64,000 nt of DNA from positions 6,006,501 through 6,070,500 of the forward strand of contig CAMQGK010000604.1 in assembly GCA_947000775.1 (NCBI GenBank), in the 5' to 3' direction. Made by a program: the position numbers and the translations under genes. The notes beneath the pieces were generated by a model, which saw nothing but the letters and a program-made list of their open reading frames with translations, was not told the DNA's origin and did no database searches. Source of the stretch: Pterois miles. Taxonomy: Eukaryota > Chordata > Actinopteri > Perciformes > Scorpaenidae. Below are positions 1 through 13,219 of the stretch, one piece after another. How positions within the stretch are numbered: the stretch's first letter is position 1; each line of letters opens with the position of its first letter.

Positions 1-2057
1 AGCAGATATATGAGCAATAGGGTCAAAGTTCAACGCGCAATGTTATAGAGTGCTGCAGGAATGAGTCCTAAAACCCTAAAATGAGTTAGTATTTTAGCAC
101 GTTTTACTCTACAACATAAAATGCATCAATAAATACCGCATTCATGAATTTAAAACATTTACGTGTCTCTAAGAAGGCGGTTGCAAACAAGTGGCTAAAT
201 GAGACTGCTAAACATCATCACCCCGACTCGTCCGTCTTTACAGCCTCGTTGTGCATGCTCACACTCATGTGACCATGTTGTAGCTCATTTATAGCCTAAC
301 GTTAGCCTCTTAATTCTGCTGACTGCATTCACCCTTCAAAAATCATAAAAGTGGTACTAATTTGTGAAGATTATCTTGCTGAACTAAATGTGTCAGTATC
401 ATAAACGTCTGTTTGCCACATATAATCTAAAATCCATTGGAAAAATCTCATTGTTGTTGAGGGAACCAGGGCGATGCTAACTTCCTGGTTGGCCCCAAAG
501 CCTATTTAAAGGCACTGAGTCCCGCTTCATCAACGCGTCATATCTTTGGGGTACAACACACGCTCAGTAAAATCTGGTCAGCACTTGCCGAAATTGAGCC
601 AATCGCAAAGCACGACTGCAGCTCCAGTTACACTGCGCACCAAACCCCCAAGACCCGAGTCCCAGCCTCCTTCAGTAGGCCTCGGTTGGCCCATAAAAAT
701 ACATCGTCCCTGGAGTCTAGAAGCCACAGAGGCTAACAATTTAGCAAGCTAGCAAGTGGGTAACATAATGAAGGAAATGCTAAGACATAATGACAGAGGA
801 GAAAGACGAGGTTGTTAAGAATATTAACATTTTCCTCAGACATAAAATGACCAAGAAAAACAATATTTGACTAAAAATTTCTATATATTAACTTAGTATG
901 CACAGAAAAATTAATTTCCATGGGTTTCGCCATTTCGGACAACATCAACAAACACGTCACAACTCCTGAAGTCGGAGCTTTCAGAAACTTTCCACTTACG
1001 AGGTCGTGAATATGACAAGAGGAGGCGTTCGTATGGACTCTTCTCCTGAACACAATAAAGATGGCCCCATTTGAAGCCACCGGTCCTCTCAACTGTATGC
1101 ATACTGCAGGCAACAGTACATACTTTGTAAGGACAGATGCGGTAGATACTAAAAGTTTGTGATTTGGAACGTAGCCATGGTGTTCGCTCTTTTCTTCTTC
1201 ATCTTACATATCGATGCATTTCAAGATCCTCATGGGGATAGTTGGGATTGATCTAATGTCATTACAAGCTGCACGTTACATGCTCTTCCCATAATCAAGT
1301 TATTCTCTTCACTATTTCTTTTTTATCCATTTATTAGCATTTGATGGGACATACTAATCAGGAACATTGATCAATAAATCATTCATTTTCTAGGTTATTT
1401 TTGCTGTTATTCTTTTTATTTAACAGTTACACCACAAACACGTTTCAGATAAATACATGTATGATTCATGTTTGCAATCATTCAAATAAATTAAGTTCAT
1501 TTACATGTAAGTGACAAGAACAAACTCATCATCAAGAACAACAACAAAAACATTAATATTTACGCATAAAATGCACAAAAGTAAATGTAATTCATGGGAT
1601 GTTCTGCAAACTGCCTCCCAAAACATCTGGTGCGGCAGATGTTTCTGAGCTTGTGTTGTTTCTTCGGTCGCAGCGTCACACAGCTTGTTGAGCTTGTTTT
1701 GTCTTCATGAAGCAGTGGAGGCTGTTGTACATTCTCACGCTGTCTGAACGCATCCTTCATTCGTGTAGTGATTTGTGTTCATCGGTGGATCTCCGGCCGT
1801 CAGGGGATGGAGCAAAGACAAGGTGACCAGAAGGTGATTGGCAAGAAAACAGCAACATTTAGGGAGGAAATGAGCACCTTCTTTCTCTGCATGCTACAAG
1901 ATGTACAGTACATAGAGATGATTTTATTCACAGATAGTTTATACAGTATATTTGTGTCATTTGTGTGTTAAATTGTCTTCTCTAGAGACCACAAACACAG
2001 ACATGTCCCTGTGTAATGTCTCTGAAACCCTCAGGAAATCAGACCAGTGATTGCTGT
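1..2057. other. Intergenic, 3' of the mnx gene
   Basis: No coding region is supportable here. The open frames are short, lack recognisable domains and have no matching splice context. The stretch is moderately AT-rich without long tandem repeats. Part of it next to 2.06 kb should be the 3' untranslated region of the minus-strand mnx gene, but I could not fix a polyadenylation site. Confidence 0.5.
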
Positions 2058-2901
2058 TCACAGTCCTGCCCCGATCTTCCTGTCACCTCCTCCTCCTCCT
2101 CCTCCTCCTCCTCCTACTTGCACTCCCTCCAGCTCCTCATCAGAGAAAGGACTGTGGCGACTGAAGCCAACGTCGGTGCCACGCTGCAAGAAGTCTGTGG
2201 ATTGTGGCATCCCAACAGGAAAAACATGCTCCTCTTCTTCCTCCTCCTCCTCATCCTCCTCCTCTTCGTCTTCCTCCTCTCCATCCTCCAGTTCCAGCTC
2301 TATCCCTCTGTCGTCTGGATTCACAGCTCGTCTGCTCTCATTTGATTTGTCCATGGCTGTCTTTCCTCCACTGCGCTGCTGCTTTGTCTCAGACTGGGCC
2401 GAGGCGGTGGCCTGCTCCTTCGCCTTCCGGCTGCGTTTCCACTTCATCCTCCGGTTTTGGAACCAGATCTTGACCTGGAGAGAGGTGACAGAGCAGAGTT
2501 CACAAGATGGTCACATTTAGGAAAAGTAGTCCAGAGTTTGGTCTGAACAGAGTTTGGTCTGAACAGACTTAGATGTATATTATCTCTTATTTAGTAAGAG
2601 AAGTAAGAAGTAAGTGAAAACTGCCAGTATTTTGATTCTCTCAGTGTATGTCAGTACTGGAAGACAGATCCCTCTCTGAGGTTTCTACTTTTTCCCCCAT
2701 TTGTCAAAGCTGTTCAGACTGTAAAACCCTCTGAGAAAAATCACTAATTCTGGGCTGTAGAAATAAACTAGACTTCCCTATAATAATGTTGAATTAAAAG
2801 AAATAGAAACCTTAATATTCACAGTTCTCTTCCTACTGACACAAACATCATTTTATTCTGCAGAATCTTCACAACTCAAAAAAGAAAATAAATAGATAGA
2901 C

Positions 2902-2940
<39 letters not shown>

Positions 2941-5667
2941 GATATTAATGAATTGGTCATTCATAAATTTAACAACATATACATAATAAAAATACAATAT
3001 AATAAAAGCCTATCCTACCTTTAAACAATGATCTTTAAAGATCACTATTAACGGTCACATATACTGTAAGTATAATCAACACTACCAGAATTATGAAGGA
3101 TTATGTAATGGAAATAGAAACACCCAACATAATTTAAATCTCATATACAGTTTAAAATGCAGAGAAAGCAAAATGCTTCTTCACCAGGATGGTCGACATC
3201 GTCACAGTAATGAAGCAACATGAACATACAGTAATGTGACGTGTTTGCCCTTTATTTCTCTTGGTTAAATCTGTACATGTGGTGACATTTTCGGGGTTTA
3301 ACAGTTAATCATTGTTTTCAAGATTGAATGGATATTTTAACATTCCCCAGTAAGATTGCTACTAATGGGTTGGTTTTATTTATTTTTATGCTTTTTGACA
3401 GCTCACGGATAGTTTTAAGAATAAAATAATCTACATGACTACATTGGAAATGCTGTTCATGATTTTATCATCATTTTTCTGTTTATTCTGAATTTTGGGG
3501 CATATTTTTGTTATTTGTCTGACTCATTGTCTGCTGCTGCACATCTCGGCCAGGACACTGCTGAAAAACATATTTCTGATGTCACATTCCTGCTTAAATA
3601 GTCTAAATGAATCAAAATCTGCTATCTGGAGGCGTCTAAATAATGTGCCTATACTCTTTGTTATTCCAGTGTTGTACCAGATGCTGCGGCTGGTCTGTAG
3701 CTGCAGTTTCACTCTGACACTGAAACATTATGTTCAATAAACCTTCTTTTTTCTGGCCTCAGTCTTGTTTCTGTGGATCTTGTCTAACGTTGGCTGGTCT
3801 CTTACTGTACCTGTGTTTCAGTCAGCATGAGTGAGGTGGCCACCTCAAAGCGTTTGGGTCTGGACAGGTACTTGTTGAGCTTGAACTGGTTCTCCAGCTC
3901 CAGCAGCTGCTGACTGGTGAAGGCGGTTCGGGGCCTCCGGCACTTCCCCAGCAGACCAGACTGAGGGCCCGCTGCAGGAGGAAGAGCAAGGTCATCGGTC
4001 TGTGGCTTCACATTTATTATTCATTTTATGTCAACTTCTTATTTCACATCAAAGATTCAAGTATTCACTTCATTTTTTGTGTTTTTTAATGTTTAAAACA
4101 AATGTTTTACTATTTTTTTGTTTTGATAATTCAGCTAAAACTTATTTGAAATATCTGCCCTTTAAATAAGATTCAGGTCTTAAATTAAATATTTGCCAGT
4201 ATAACTGCCACCAGCCTTATTTATATAATACCAAGGACATAGGAAGTTCAATATAATTTTGTGGGTGGGAACAGGCACACATATGGCCGCTCTCTCTCTC
4301 GCCATCATTAACTATAATAGCTTTACTCCAGTTTATTGTTGACGGGGGGACACGGCAGAAGGCCATAAAAACACAGGCATGCCATTAACTTAATGAAAAT
4401 TCAATGAAGGCTTTTGGGATTTTATTGATGAACTACAGAACGTTTTAGGTGTTTGTTTATAGTTCCTTCGTCACACAAAGACAATTTTCATCCGGTTGGC
4501 GTTTATAGAGAAATAAATGGGCCAAAATTAAAATATGACACACAAATAAACAGTAAACAGGGGCCAGTGTAGTGGACGGTGGGGCTGTTATTATTAGCAC
4601 GAAAAATATGATGATCTCCTGCATTACCAGGAATAAAATATTATACAGAGTATGGCTTGGGAAGCAAAAACATATACTGTGAAGTATAAATATACTGGCT
4701 GTGAAATGAATTCAGGAGAGAGCTTTTTCATTTTCAGCTAAAAAAGACGCTTAAACTGCTTGTTTCGGTCTCAATCCTCTGACATCATCGACGTTATATT
4801 TATTTTTTTATTTAAAAAATCAGAAACATAAACGCTAGTGATATAGTTTAAATACCTAACTGATTATTCTGATAAAAAAAAAGTTAAAAAAACAATAAAG
4901 AAAAGAAGAAAAAGATCCAGCTATTTACGTGCTAATTAATTACGACTATTATATTATCTGTGATAACTGCATATGTTAATATTGATATTAGCCTAACATT
5001 AATGTGAATAATCAATCAAACAGAACATAAGTTTAGTCAAAAATGGCTTTCGTTTGACATTGTTTGTGTTGAGTGAGTTTATAACAGCTTCCGAGGTCAA
5101 ACATCTGATTAAAAGCTGTAAAACCTGATAACGGACAAATGGTTCAGGAGTGACAGATTTGGGTCTGGAGGATTTTAAAACAATGTTTTGTCTTTGACTT
5201 TTAAAAGTCAAATATACAATAATCTTATATGCTCATATAAAAGCTTACTTACTGCTGTAATCCGGCAATCGGGGCATCATGATCCCGGCGCGGATCCAGT
5301 GCTCCAGGGGCAGAGATCCCGCCATGGCGGCCGCCTTCAGGTGCTCTGGGTAGCTCTGCGTTAGTTGTGTGAAACCTGTGTATGCGAACGCGGGGTGCTG
5401 GCCACCCAACGCGGATAACGGGTACATGGGTGCGGGATACATGCCGGGAATTGAAGCGAGTCCTGGGTGCGGGAGATTTAGGACACCCGGTTTGTGGATA
5501 AGTCCTTGAAGTTGTGCGGCCCGCGGAGACGGGGTGTCTGCTCGGCGGCAGGACACCGGGCTGCCTGCGGGGCTGTCGCTGCTCTGACCGGGGGATAGGT
5601 CTCGGCTCACCCGGTTGGTCTCATCTGCGAGCAGGGCGTCAATTCTGAAGTTTTTGGATTTCTCCAT
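2058..5667 (-). CDS. mnx2: Motor neuron and pancreas homeobox protein, MNX2/MNR2-like (3 exons)
   Basis: Homeodomain transcription factor of the MNX (HB9/MNR2) family, which in vertebrates specifies motor neurons and acts in pancreas and notochord. Coding exons on the minus strand: 5667-5253, 3971-3811 and 2474-2058, with GT-AG junctions and consistent phases, giving 330 aa. The start codon opens the family signature MEKSKNFRIDALLA, which contains an Eh1-like repressor motif at about residues 6-13. The homeodomain spans about residues 149-208, beginning CRRPRTAFTSQQLLELE and with WFQN of helix 3 at about 196-199; intron 2 splits it between TETQ and VKIW. The C-terminus has a long acidic (Glu/Asp) tract and a run of ten Gly, as in MNX proteins. 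Just before the homeodomain it reads LEHWIRAGIMMPRLPDY, and it lacks the AVDPPR and Ala-rich linker of MNX1, so I favour the MNX2/MNR2 paralogue over mnx1. Family assignment is firm; the paralogue (mnx2a, mnx2b or mnx1) is inferred. Confidence 0.93.
2475..3810 (-). other. mnx intron 2
   Basis: Intron between the two homeodomain-coding exons. The donor follows ACACAG at 3811 and the acceptor is CTCCAG ending at 2475. It contains a GATA microsatellite at 2891-2942 and otherwise AT-rich unique-looking sequence. No exon or RNA gene was seen. Confidence 0.85.
2891..2942 (+). repeat. (GATA)n microsatellite
   Basis: About 12 near-perfect GATA units inside mnx intron 2, preceded by slightly degenerate copies. 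Confidence 0.95.
3972..5252 (-). other. mnx intron 1
   Basis: Intron with donor GTAAGT immediately after base 5253 and a pyrimidine-rich acceptor ending CTGCAG at 3972. AT-rich, with no repeat that I recognise. Developmental-gene introns often hold regulatory elements, but nothing here can be assigned from one sequence. Confidence 0.8.
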
Positions 5668-5989
5668 GACGGCTCGAGGACTCGGTGTTAAAAAAACAAA
5701 CTGTCAAACCTGGCGGGTGCGCACCTGTGCCGTGCGTCAGCGCGCGGACAGCGGAGCCTCTTCCACTCACAAACTCATATGTTCTTTTCATAAACGCTCA
5801 GGCTGGACGGAACAACACAAGTTATTCAAAAAGAAGCATTAATACATTATTAACTTGTATCATGTAACGCTTTAGACTAACTGAGCGACGTTTGCATGTG
5901 CATCCCTCCGTCTACTCCCTGGAACTGTACCTGCACATGTATCTCTGCAACATTACCTCCGTCCTGCTGGTGTTAACACTAACTTCACA

Positions 5990-6180
5990 CTGACAGAGGC
6001 ATGTGTCTCCCTCCATCAGCCGTCCTCCTCCACCCCTGCAGGCCGGTGTGAGCTGGGATTGGCTGGAGGCTGAGCTGCTCTGACGGGCCTCTAATCAGCT
6101 AATTACTCGCTCGTTTCTCCCCCCAGAAAGCATTCAGAGTGAGGTAATGTCCAACCCTTGTCCCGCCTGCAAACACCTTC
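5990..6180. promoter_or_regulatory. Candidate mnx upstream regulatory block
   Basis: About 330-510 bp upstream of the mnx start codon lies a relatively GC-rich block in otherwise AT-rich DNA. It carries a CCAAT-type box in reverse (GATTGGC) and a compact pair of homeodomain-type sites (CTAATCAGCTAATTAC). No known repeat resembles it. A proximal promoter or enhancer is an inference from position and motif content; conservation was not tested. Confidence 0.4.
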
Positions 6181-7309
6181 AACTGCATCAAAGCGTGGAG
6201 GTACATTAGAAGATTAGGCGATTGTATTTCCAGTATCTATCTTACTGCCAGCTGCTCATACTCGGCTACCTTGCCATAAACAAAGAATTATATCCACCGC
6301 TTTGATTGTCCAAACTAATTATTAGCGCTGCAAACATCCTCCACACCTTAGCAACAAACACTGGCTGTTTATCAGCAGGTTTCTGATTGGCTGACTTAAA
6401 AAAAAAAACTCCAGTATTTAAATCATTAATATTAATGGCTGTTTCATTCTCATACTCAGGCCATACCAATGCCATTAAAGTTAACGATCAGGAATTGCAC
6501 ACAAACCATATAAAAGTGTAATGACTTGGCAGAAGAGGCTATAAGTTAATTGGCCCTCAGCTTGAGGTGAACTAATGTCATTTTAAGGCCTGAAAAAGAC
6601 GAGGTGGAGTCCGACTTCTTCTCTTCAACATGGTTGCATGTCTGTCAGCTGAATACAAGAAGTTATTGATATTTCACTGACAAACATAAAACCTGAAATT
6701 AGACGACAGCAGGAGAAATTTGGGTAATTGTGCTGCAAACAACCGATCTGTTAAAAAGGTGAATTAAGACTCTTATCTGAGACATGCTGTGTGATAATGA
6801 ATAATAATCAACATTTATGATTAAACTTCATGTGAAAGAAGGTACAGATTTTTTTCGTTGTGTTTCGGTCATACTGTAGATCTCTGGACCTAAACGAAAC
6901 GTCGTTTATTTAGTATTTTTATAAATAAAGTGACAGCCTGAGCCATAGTCCCCCAAATTACCAACAAAATAAAAGCTTCTAGATTATATTTGTTAATTGT
7001 GCAGATTTTTTCAAATGTTGTTTATTTAGTAAAATGCTTCGTTGTATTATCTGTAAAATTTTAATTATTCTATTTCCCAGAGCAAAATGCCGTTTTACGT
7101 GGGGAAATACTCAATCTTTTATCCATCTATTATTTATTTGTTGACCTGAAAATAATCAAATCTAAATTGAATATAAAAATCTCTGTAATCCTTGAAGCCT
7201 ACACAGATATACTAATATAAATATATATATTTTAGTTGAGGATGTAAAAAAAATAATTAAATAGAAATAGAGGATATTCTCCTACCTGACTACCAGGTGT
7301 GCATTAGAC

Positions 7310-7575
7310 AATAGAGATGTAGCAATTGATCCATTAAGTGATCAACATAACATTAATTGGTAATTGACAATTTTGATTATTGTTTATTTGTTTAGGGTTT
7401 ATTATACGCAAATAAAGCAAACAAAATGGCAAAAATGGACTCTTGGTCAGGCAAAAGGTGCCACCTTGAGCTCTGGGAACTTGTGATGGGGAAATTTCTC
7501 AACTGATATTCAGGGGATGACATGATTAATCGAGTTAATAATCGAATTAATTGATGGTGAAATAATCGATACAGG
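7310..7575. repeat. Degenerate transposon-like relic
   Basis: This stretch has diffuse internal inverted motifs built around AATCGAATTAATTGA and similar steps, resembling decayed non-autonomous hAT-type elements of fish. Ends and target-site duplication are not clear. Confidence 0.3.
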
Positions 7576-7899
7576 CCTGTTAGACAGTACTCAGATCTAG
7601 AAATGAAAGTCTCAAGCGTAGCTGAAGGGAGCTGCTGTCTGGTGGAGAAGACATCCATTCAAGGAGTTTCAGCGGTTTTTAAGATGGCTTCATCGGTTCT
7701 TCATCACTTCAGCAGCTCAGATGTCAAAACGCTAATTCTGTCCGCAGCTCCAGCCTCCACCCAAACACCTCCAAACCGCGTGTCTCCACAAACTGAAATC
7801 CATTCTGCAGATATGAATAAGACACTACACGGGACACCCCCACTCATGATATGTAATTGGCTGATGCACGTGCGGGTGCGCGCCTGTAGTTGACCTCCA

Positions 7900-8250
7900 G
7901 AAAATTGGAGCGGTCCTGCAGGTCCGCCCCCCCCCCCCCTCTCTCTCCTCCCCCGGTGTGGCTCAGTGTCTCTCGCTCTCTATCAGGCAGATTACCGCCT
8001 GTCTCTGGCGCTGATATAGAGGTAATTTGCTCCAGGGAAATCAGTGCTGCTTTCTGCCTGTTTCTCTCAACCTCTTCCCCTTGCTTTTATGATTTGAAAG
8101 TAATTTAAATAGCCAGGCCACGAGGTAAATCCGTCACCGGGCCTGTTGACAGAGGCGCACAAATTAAATTGAATCTGTGCCTGAAACTGCGCTCCTGTCC
8201 TGTTTCCAGTGTCAACTGAGCTGCGCTTTGCACATTGTGTCGCTCTCCTT
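7900..8250. promoter_or_regulatory. Candidate conserved non-coding block upstream of mnx
   Basis: Compositionally balanced, non-repetitive sequence about 2.3 kb upstream of mnx, following a C14-type homopolymer at about 7927. It contains GGTAATTTGCTCC, TAATTTAAATAG and palindromic GC-rich words and lacks any repeat signature. It looks like an ancient regulatory element, but this is inference only. Confidence 0.3.
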
Positions 8251-8939
8251 GAACGCATCAAATGGTGCTGTATGTGCGCATATAAGACACGATAGTCAGG
8301 ATTAGTCATTATTACAGGAAAAGAGCAAAATGCCACCAAATGCCTTAAATTATTTGAAAACGTTACTTAGGTCAGAAAACAAACAAAACATCCCGAAAAT
8401 GTGGTTTGGCTGGAAAGGCTTTAAAGTGAAATAATTCACTTCATGCTTGCTTTATAATTCAATTCAGACTTATAAAGCAAGCATGAGGCTAATAAGTCAA
8501 TAAAGAGTGAATTAAGTCAGTAACTTAATAAATAATAAATTATAAATGCTGAACATTTTTAGACAAACAATATGACATGTAGGGACCAGTTTGGGGGGTC
8601 AAGGGCAAACTTTCATGTTGGGCCTCTATTAGAAAATCTGACTGAACACATCTTTAAAATACTAAATCCTAGTGTGAGACAAACTAAAATAATTAAGGTA
8701 TTGAAACCTAAACAGGGCCCCTCTTCAAGACATTGCCAAACAATTAGGTAACAGGCTTAATGCAAGACCTGTCATAGTCTATTAATTAAACTGCAACTTA
8801 CATGCAGGGAACCAATGCTGTGGGGGCTCCTGGGGGTCTGGGACTTGGTTTTGGTAGTCTAATCCACTAACAGTCCAAAATGAGCATTTATCTTTCTCAC
8901 CTTCCAGCACAGTGCAGGTGCATTAAGTGTAGGCTATAA

Positions 8940-9280
8940 TAAGCCTCTGTGTAGGCTATGGACATGATTTGCAACTTGCCCTTCAAAATCCAAAACTGCA
9001 GAGATCTGATTCAGGTTTTCAAGATATTTGTAGTCTGACATTGCAAAGATATGTAAGTCAAACATTTTTAACCAGCATGTGTCAGTGTGGATCAGTCCCC
9101 CACTTTGTTCCAGACTGAAATATTTCAACAGCTATTGGATGGACTACTATGCATTTCACTTTCCATCTAATGCCATCATCAGGTAGAATCTGAAATTGGC
9201 CTTATATGGTTTAATTATCAAATATGAGCAAAACTCTTCCATCAGCCTCAGCTGTTTGTGTCTGGTAAGCCCCAATGGGT
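8940..9280 (+). repeat. Dispersed teleost repeat fragment
   Basis: Contains wording seen again elsewhere in the window: the run around CACTTTGTTCCAGACTGAAATATTT recurs near 14795 and 25088, and the AGCTGAGGCTGATGG-type segment recurs near 22040. This marks one old interspersed family with no coding capacity here. Confidence 0.5.
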
Positions 9281-9294
9281 ACAAATTTTTACAG

Positions 9295-10250
9295 TGAAAA
9301 AACGGTGGTACTACAACTTCCGTCACCTGATGCCATTGGGCCCAAAAATACTTTTTTTCCCATAGACTTACATTGGGAAAGTGACGACTGTAAGTCAGTG
9401 GATATTTTCTCTTTTGAAGAAAATCAGTGTCCCAGTATGAACACTTGAAAAGCCCTTATTTAAATCTTTAGATCCCAACAGTTGTAAAATGCATTAATAG
9501 CTGAATCCAGAGTCATTTCCCTTCCTCTGTTCATGTGAATGACAGACTAAACTGCGGTCTTGGAGGTGGAGTTAAGGGAAACACTACTGCGCCTGCTCTA
9601 TGGGCCCAGTACATGGATGTATAAAGAGAGCTGGGTACAGCGGTGGAGGCGGGGCCCCGTTCATTCCTATGAAAGTTGCTCAGTGGCGCATGAAGCCAAA
9701 ATGACTCGACTTCCATCTGGAAAAGGATCCGGATCTTCTGGGGTCTTCTGGGTCTTATTGGGCCCTACTGCACAACCGTTATGTGAAGTAGCATCCGCTC
9801 AGTCACATGACTCGGTCACAGCGTCCCAACGTGTTGACTTTCGCTGTTGTCATGGTCTGAGGGTCCATCGACATAAACAGAGGAAGGAAATAACGGTGGA
9901 TTCAGCTATTAGCGAGTTTTACAAATTTTAGGACGTAATGTTTTAGATAAGGACTATTAGAGCGTTCGTACTTGGGAGTTGATTTACCTACCTTACCTTG
10001 GGCCCAATGACGTCATGCAACAGACAGTGAAGTTGAAATACCACCGTTTGGCCTCTATCAACATTGGGATCAACGACCGGTGCTCTTCCTGGGGGCTTGG
10101 CCCATATGTTGCTTAAGACCGCTGGATGATCTGGGTTCTTTATCATTCAGCAGTCAAACCATTTAGGCTTCATGCGCCATTGCGCAACTATCATAGGCAT
10201 GAACGGGAGCCTACAATGCTGTATCCAGCTCTCTTTATACACCCGTGATG
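9295..10250. repeat. Foldback (inverted-repeat) element, non-autonomous
   Basis: The left arm near 9300-9370 (ACGGTGGTACTACAACTTCC followed by CATTGGGCCCAA) is repeated in reverse complement at about 9995-10065. A second inner pair is present: the sequence around GTATAAAGAGAGCTGG at 9618 returns inverted at about 10218-10245. Related sequence occurs at 25.4-27.4 kb and 62.06-62.40 kb. This is a non-coding foldback-type DNA element or a composite of several insertions. Confidence 0.6.
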
Positions 10251-10254
10251 CCAC

Positions 10255-10440
10255 TCAGCAAATGTCAGCATGCTAACATGTTAAGCTAAGATGGTGAACA
10301 CGGTAAACATACCTGCTAAACATCAGCATGTTATCATTGTGATCATGTTAGCATTTAGCTCAGAGTACTATTGTGCCTCAGTACAGCCTCACAAGGCTGC
10401 TATACAGTTGTGGACTCCTGGTTTTGTGTCACACCTATAA
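10255..10440 (+). repeat. Dispersed repeat rich in TTAGCATG words
   Basis: Shares the GCATGCTAACATG, CTAAACATCAGCATGT and GTACAGCC words with 25255-25391, so these are two copies of one old interspersed repeat, common in teleost genomes. No coding potential. Confidence 0.6.
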
Positions 10441-12540
10441 ATAGCAGAGATAGTAATGTGGTCCTACATTGAGCCATTAGGGAATAGCCTTTCAGAGGTC
10501 AGGGTCAGCCACAGTGCAGCACAATAGCACAAATACGATTTACTGTGTTGCTGACGACACTTCAGCGGTGTGGATGATGACAACTTAGGAAAAACAACAG
10601 CGATAGCAAGATGTAGACTAGTTCATCAAATGGATTATCTGATGAACTGTTTCATTCAGCTTAACGCTGACTCTGATCTGACCAAACCAAACTCTCCTCT
10701 CTCTCCTTCACACGTCTTCACATGCCCTCTTGAACCCTTTGCAGAACTCTCAAAATGCGGCACACACCCTTCACAGCGTGAGAAGACAATTGGATGAAAG
10801 ACACCGCTGATCCTTGACGACGCACTATAAAGCCAGAGTTTTCCGACGAGTTTGCCTCAGTAAACGTAGCCGCCAACAGGAGTTTACTGAAACATTTAAG
10901 AGCTTATCAGCAATTACAGGCATATTTTTCAATCATTACCACAGCTCTGAGACAGCCAGCCCTGTCCTAAAACTAATCCCGGTGTGTTCTTGTGCTCTCT
11001 GTGTGCCGGCCTAGTTAAGACATTATTGACTCCCACTGGGTCACTGATTCTCGCTGGTTTATTTAACATGCTGATAAGACCCTTCAGACCCTGCTGATAA
11101 GTGAGACTAAAGAAAGTTCAGGAGCTGCTACAGGTATTCAGTCTGATAACATGGATCATATAAAAATTGGACCATATAAGAGGTGCTGATTAATCCAGAT
11201 ACAGCTTGCTTTGTATGTGCACACTCCGGTATCTGCTCTTCCTTCATGCTTGTTGTAGAGCAGCTTTCAGGGACACTGACCACCAGCACCAGTTTTCCCA
11301 CCAGGCCTGGACTACAACGTCCGGACCGCAGCAGTGATAAATGATCCTGGTGCACAATGAGCTTTCTGTGCAGCGAAAATCAGCCCTCTAATTTGACTAA
11401 TTCCCACAACGTGAAAGGCAGACAATATATCAGCTTGCTTTCTGCCAGACCTTGAGACCAAAATTAATGTTGTCTCATTAAGGAGATAAAGGTAATTTAT
11501 TAGAGTTTTACTTCTCCTCTTGGTCTCCATACCCTGTCCCCTTCATTTATTAACCAATATTGAGCTTTGCCACATGACATCCAGCCCACTGAATCTCCTT
11601 CTGTCTGTCTCTGCTTCTTTGGCCTCGACCCACTCCTCTCATCATATCAGCTCCTCAGGAGCTGCTGGTGGACACAAAATGCAGTTGTTTGCAGAGTTTG
11701 ATTAGTTTATTTCCCCGTCGTGCTACTAGGAGAGCAATGGAAATATGTTTTATGGAACATAAACAATGCCTAAGCACATACGGTATTCATGCCAGTATGT
11801 AGAATGAAAATTTCACAATGCCCCAGATGAATACATCTACAAAAGCAACTTCAATTATCCAGTAGCAGCAAACATTTGTGCTCATGGAAATAAGGTTTCT
11901 ACTAAATCTAGGAAGCTGAAAACACTCAGACCAACAGCAGCCCAGGCTATATGCATTCACATCGAATCTTGCAACCAAATGGGAAAACAACGTTCACATC
12001 ATCCTCTGAGTTGTAACTGAGTCGAAGACATCAGGGATTTTACTGATAGTATCTCCCATTTGGTAAAAAGAACAACCGATGTGTTGACAAACTGTTGGGC
12101 CATGGCTGCAAAGCCACCACCAATGGGGGTTACATCTAAATTAATAATAATAATAAATAAACACCAGATTCAACTAATCCTAAAGGAGCTGCTGTTTGAT
12201 TGTGTCTGGTTTCACTTATTAACTCCAAATACATAACACAACAAAAGTAGGTAATTAAGCCTATTTATCTGGTGTGACTACAAAGCTAGCTGTGGGGTAA
12301 CCATCTTGGAATAATATATGGATGCCAAGCAGTCAGAATAAAGAGTTTTTATAATGTTCTCATTCTGGCTACCTTGCATGAACAGAGCATTATACCAGAG
12401 CTGTAAAGTTCGACATCAGAAAGGCTGACGCTGACCAAAACCTGGCCGAGTGCTGCTAACTGGGACTAGACTGCCCTCCCAAGAAACAAGTGACGTCACC
12501 CTCCACTGTGGTAATTATGACGGGAGCAGAATAGAAAGTC
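10441..12540. other. Intergenic, no gene seen
   Basis: No domain-bearing frame and no recognisable RNA gene. Mostly unique-looking, AT-rich sequence. Confidence 0.5.
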
Positions 12541-12740
12541 TGGTGACATTATAGATCATCAAAATCCACATAGGGATGAGGTCGAGGTGAATCAGTGGGT
12601 TAACAAAACTTACGATTTTTGACAAAGGAGGCTTCCCTAATTTTAATGTATTTAACCCAAACCATGATTTCCCCCTAAACCTAACCATCATCCCCGTGCC
12701 TAGAGCTAACCCAACCCAAGTTGCCAAATCATAAAGCATT
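12541..12740 (+). repeat. Copy of the GAGGTCGAGGTG repeat family
   Basis: Carries GAGGTCGAGGTG, GTGGGTTAACAAAAC and then a stretch with CCTAAACCTAACCATC. The same order of words appears at 15.0-15.2, 17.9, 19.5, 19.9, 21.0, 23.1 and 29.3-29.5 kb. Confidence 0.5.
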
Positions 12741-13219
12741 TACTTTTCGACAGTGATTGCTAATGCTTTGAAAGCCACAGACAAATTGTGTCATCCTGCT
12801 GAGAGGAGCGTTGGTGTTGTTTTAAAGGTCCCTTACAAACTATGTATAACCTAACAAATTAGTCTGCTCCCCGAAATCTTAGACAAGACATTATGCAGCC
12901 ATGCATGACCGAGAGCCTGCTCACATTTGGTCCTTCAGCAATCTGATTAACTGGGATGTTTATTAGTCAACATTTAGTCCAACTGTGAATCTCCCAGTCT
13001 AAAGAAGTATATAGAATATGTTTTTTAGTTGCTGTACATTAATTGCTAGTAGTGGTCATTTTAGTTCAAATAAGGGAGGATATAACAAAAAGAAAATAAA
13101 GTTCGGTTCATTGATATTGATAACTATAGCGATGATGGATAAATCTTTGAATATAAGATGAAGAAGATATTTTAAAAAAGTTATTGTATAATAAAGATTT
13201 GTCTACAAGAAGTTTAAGG

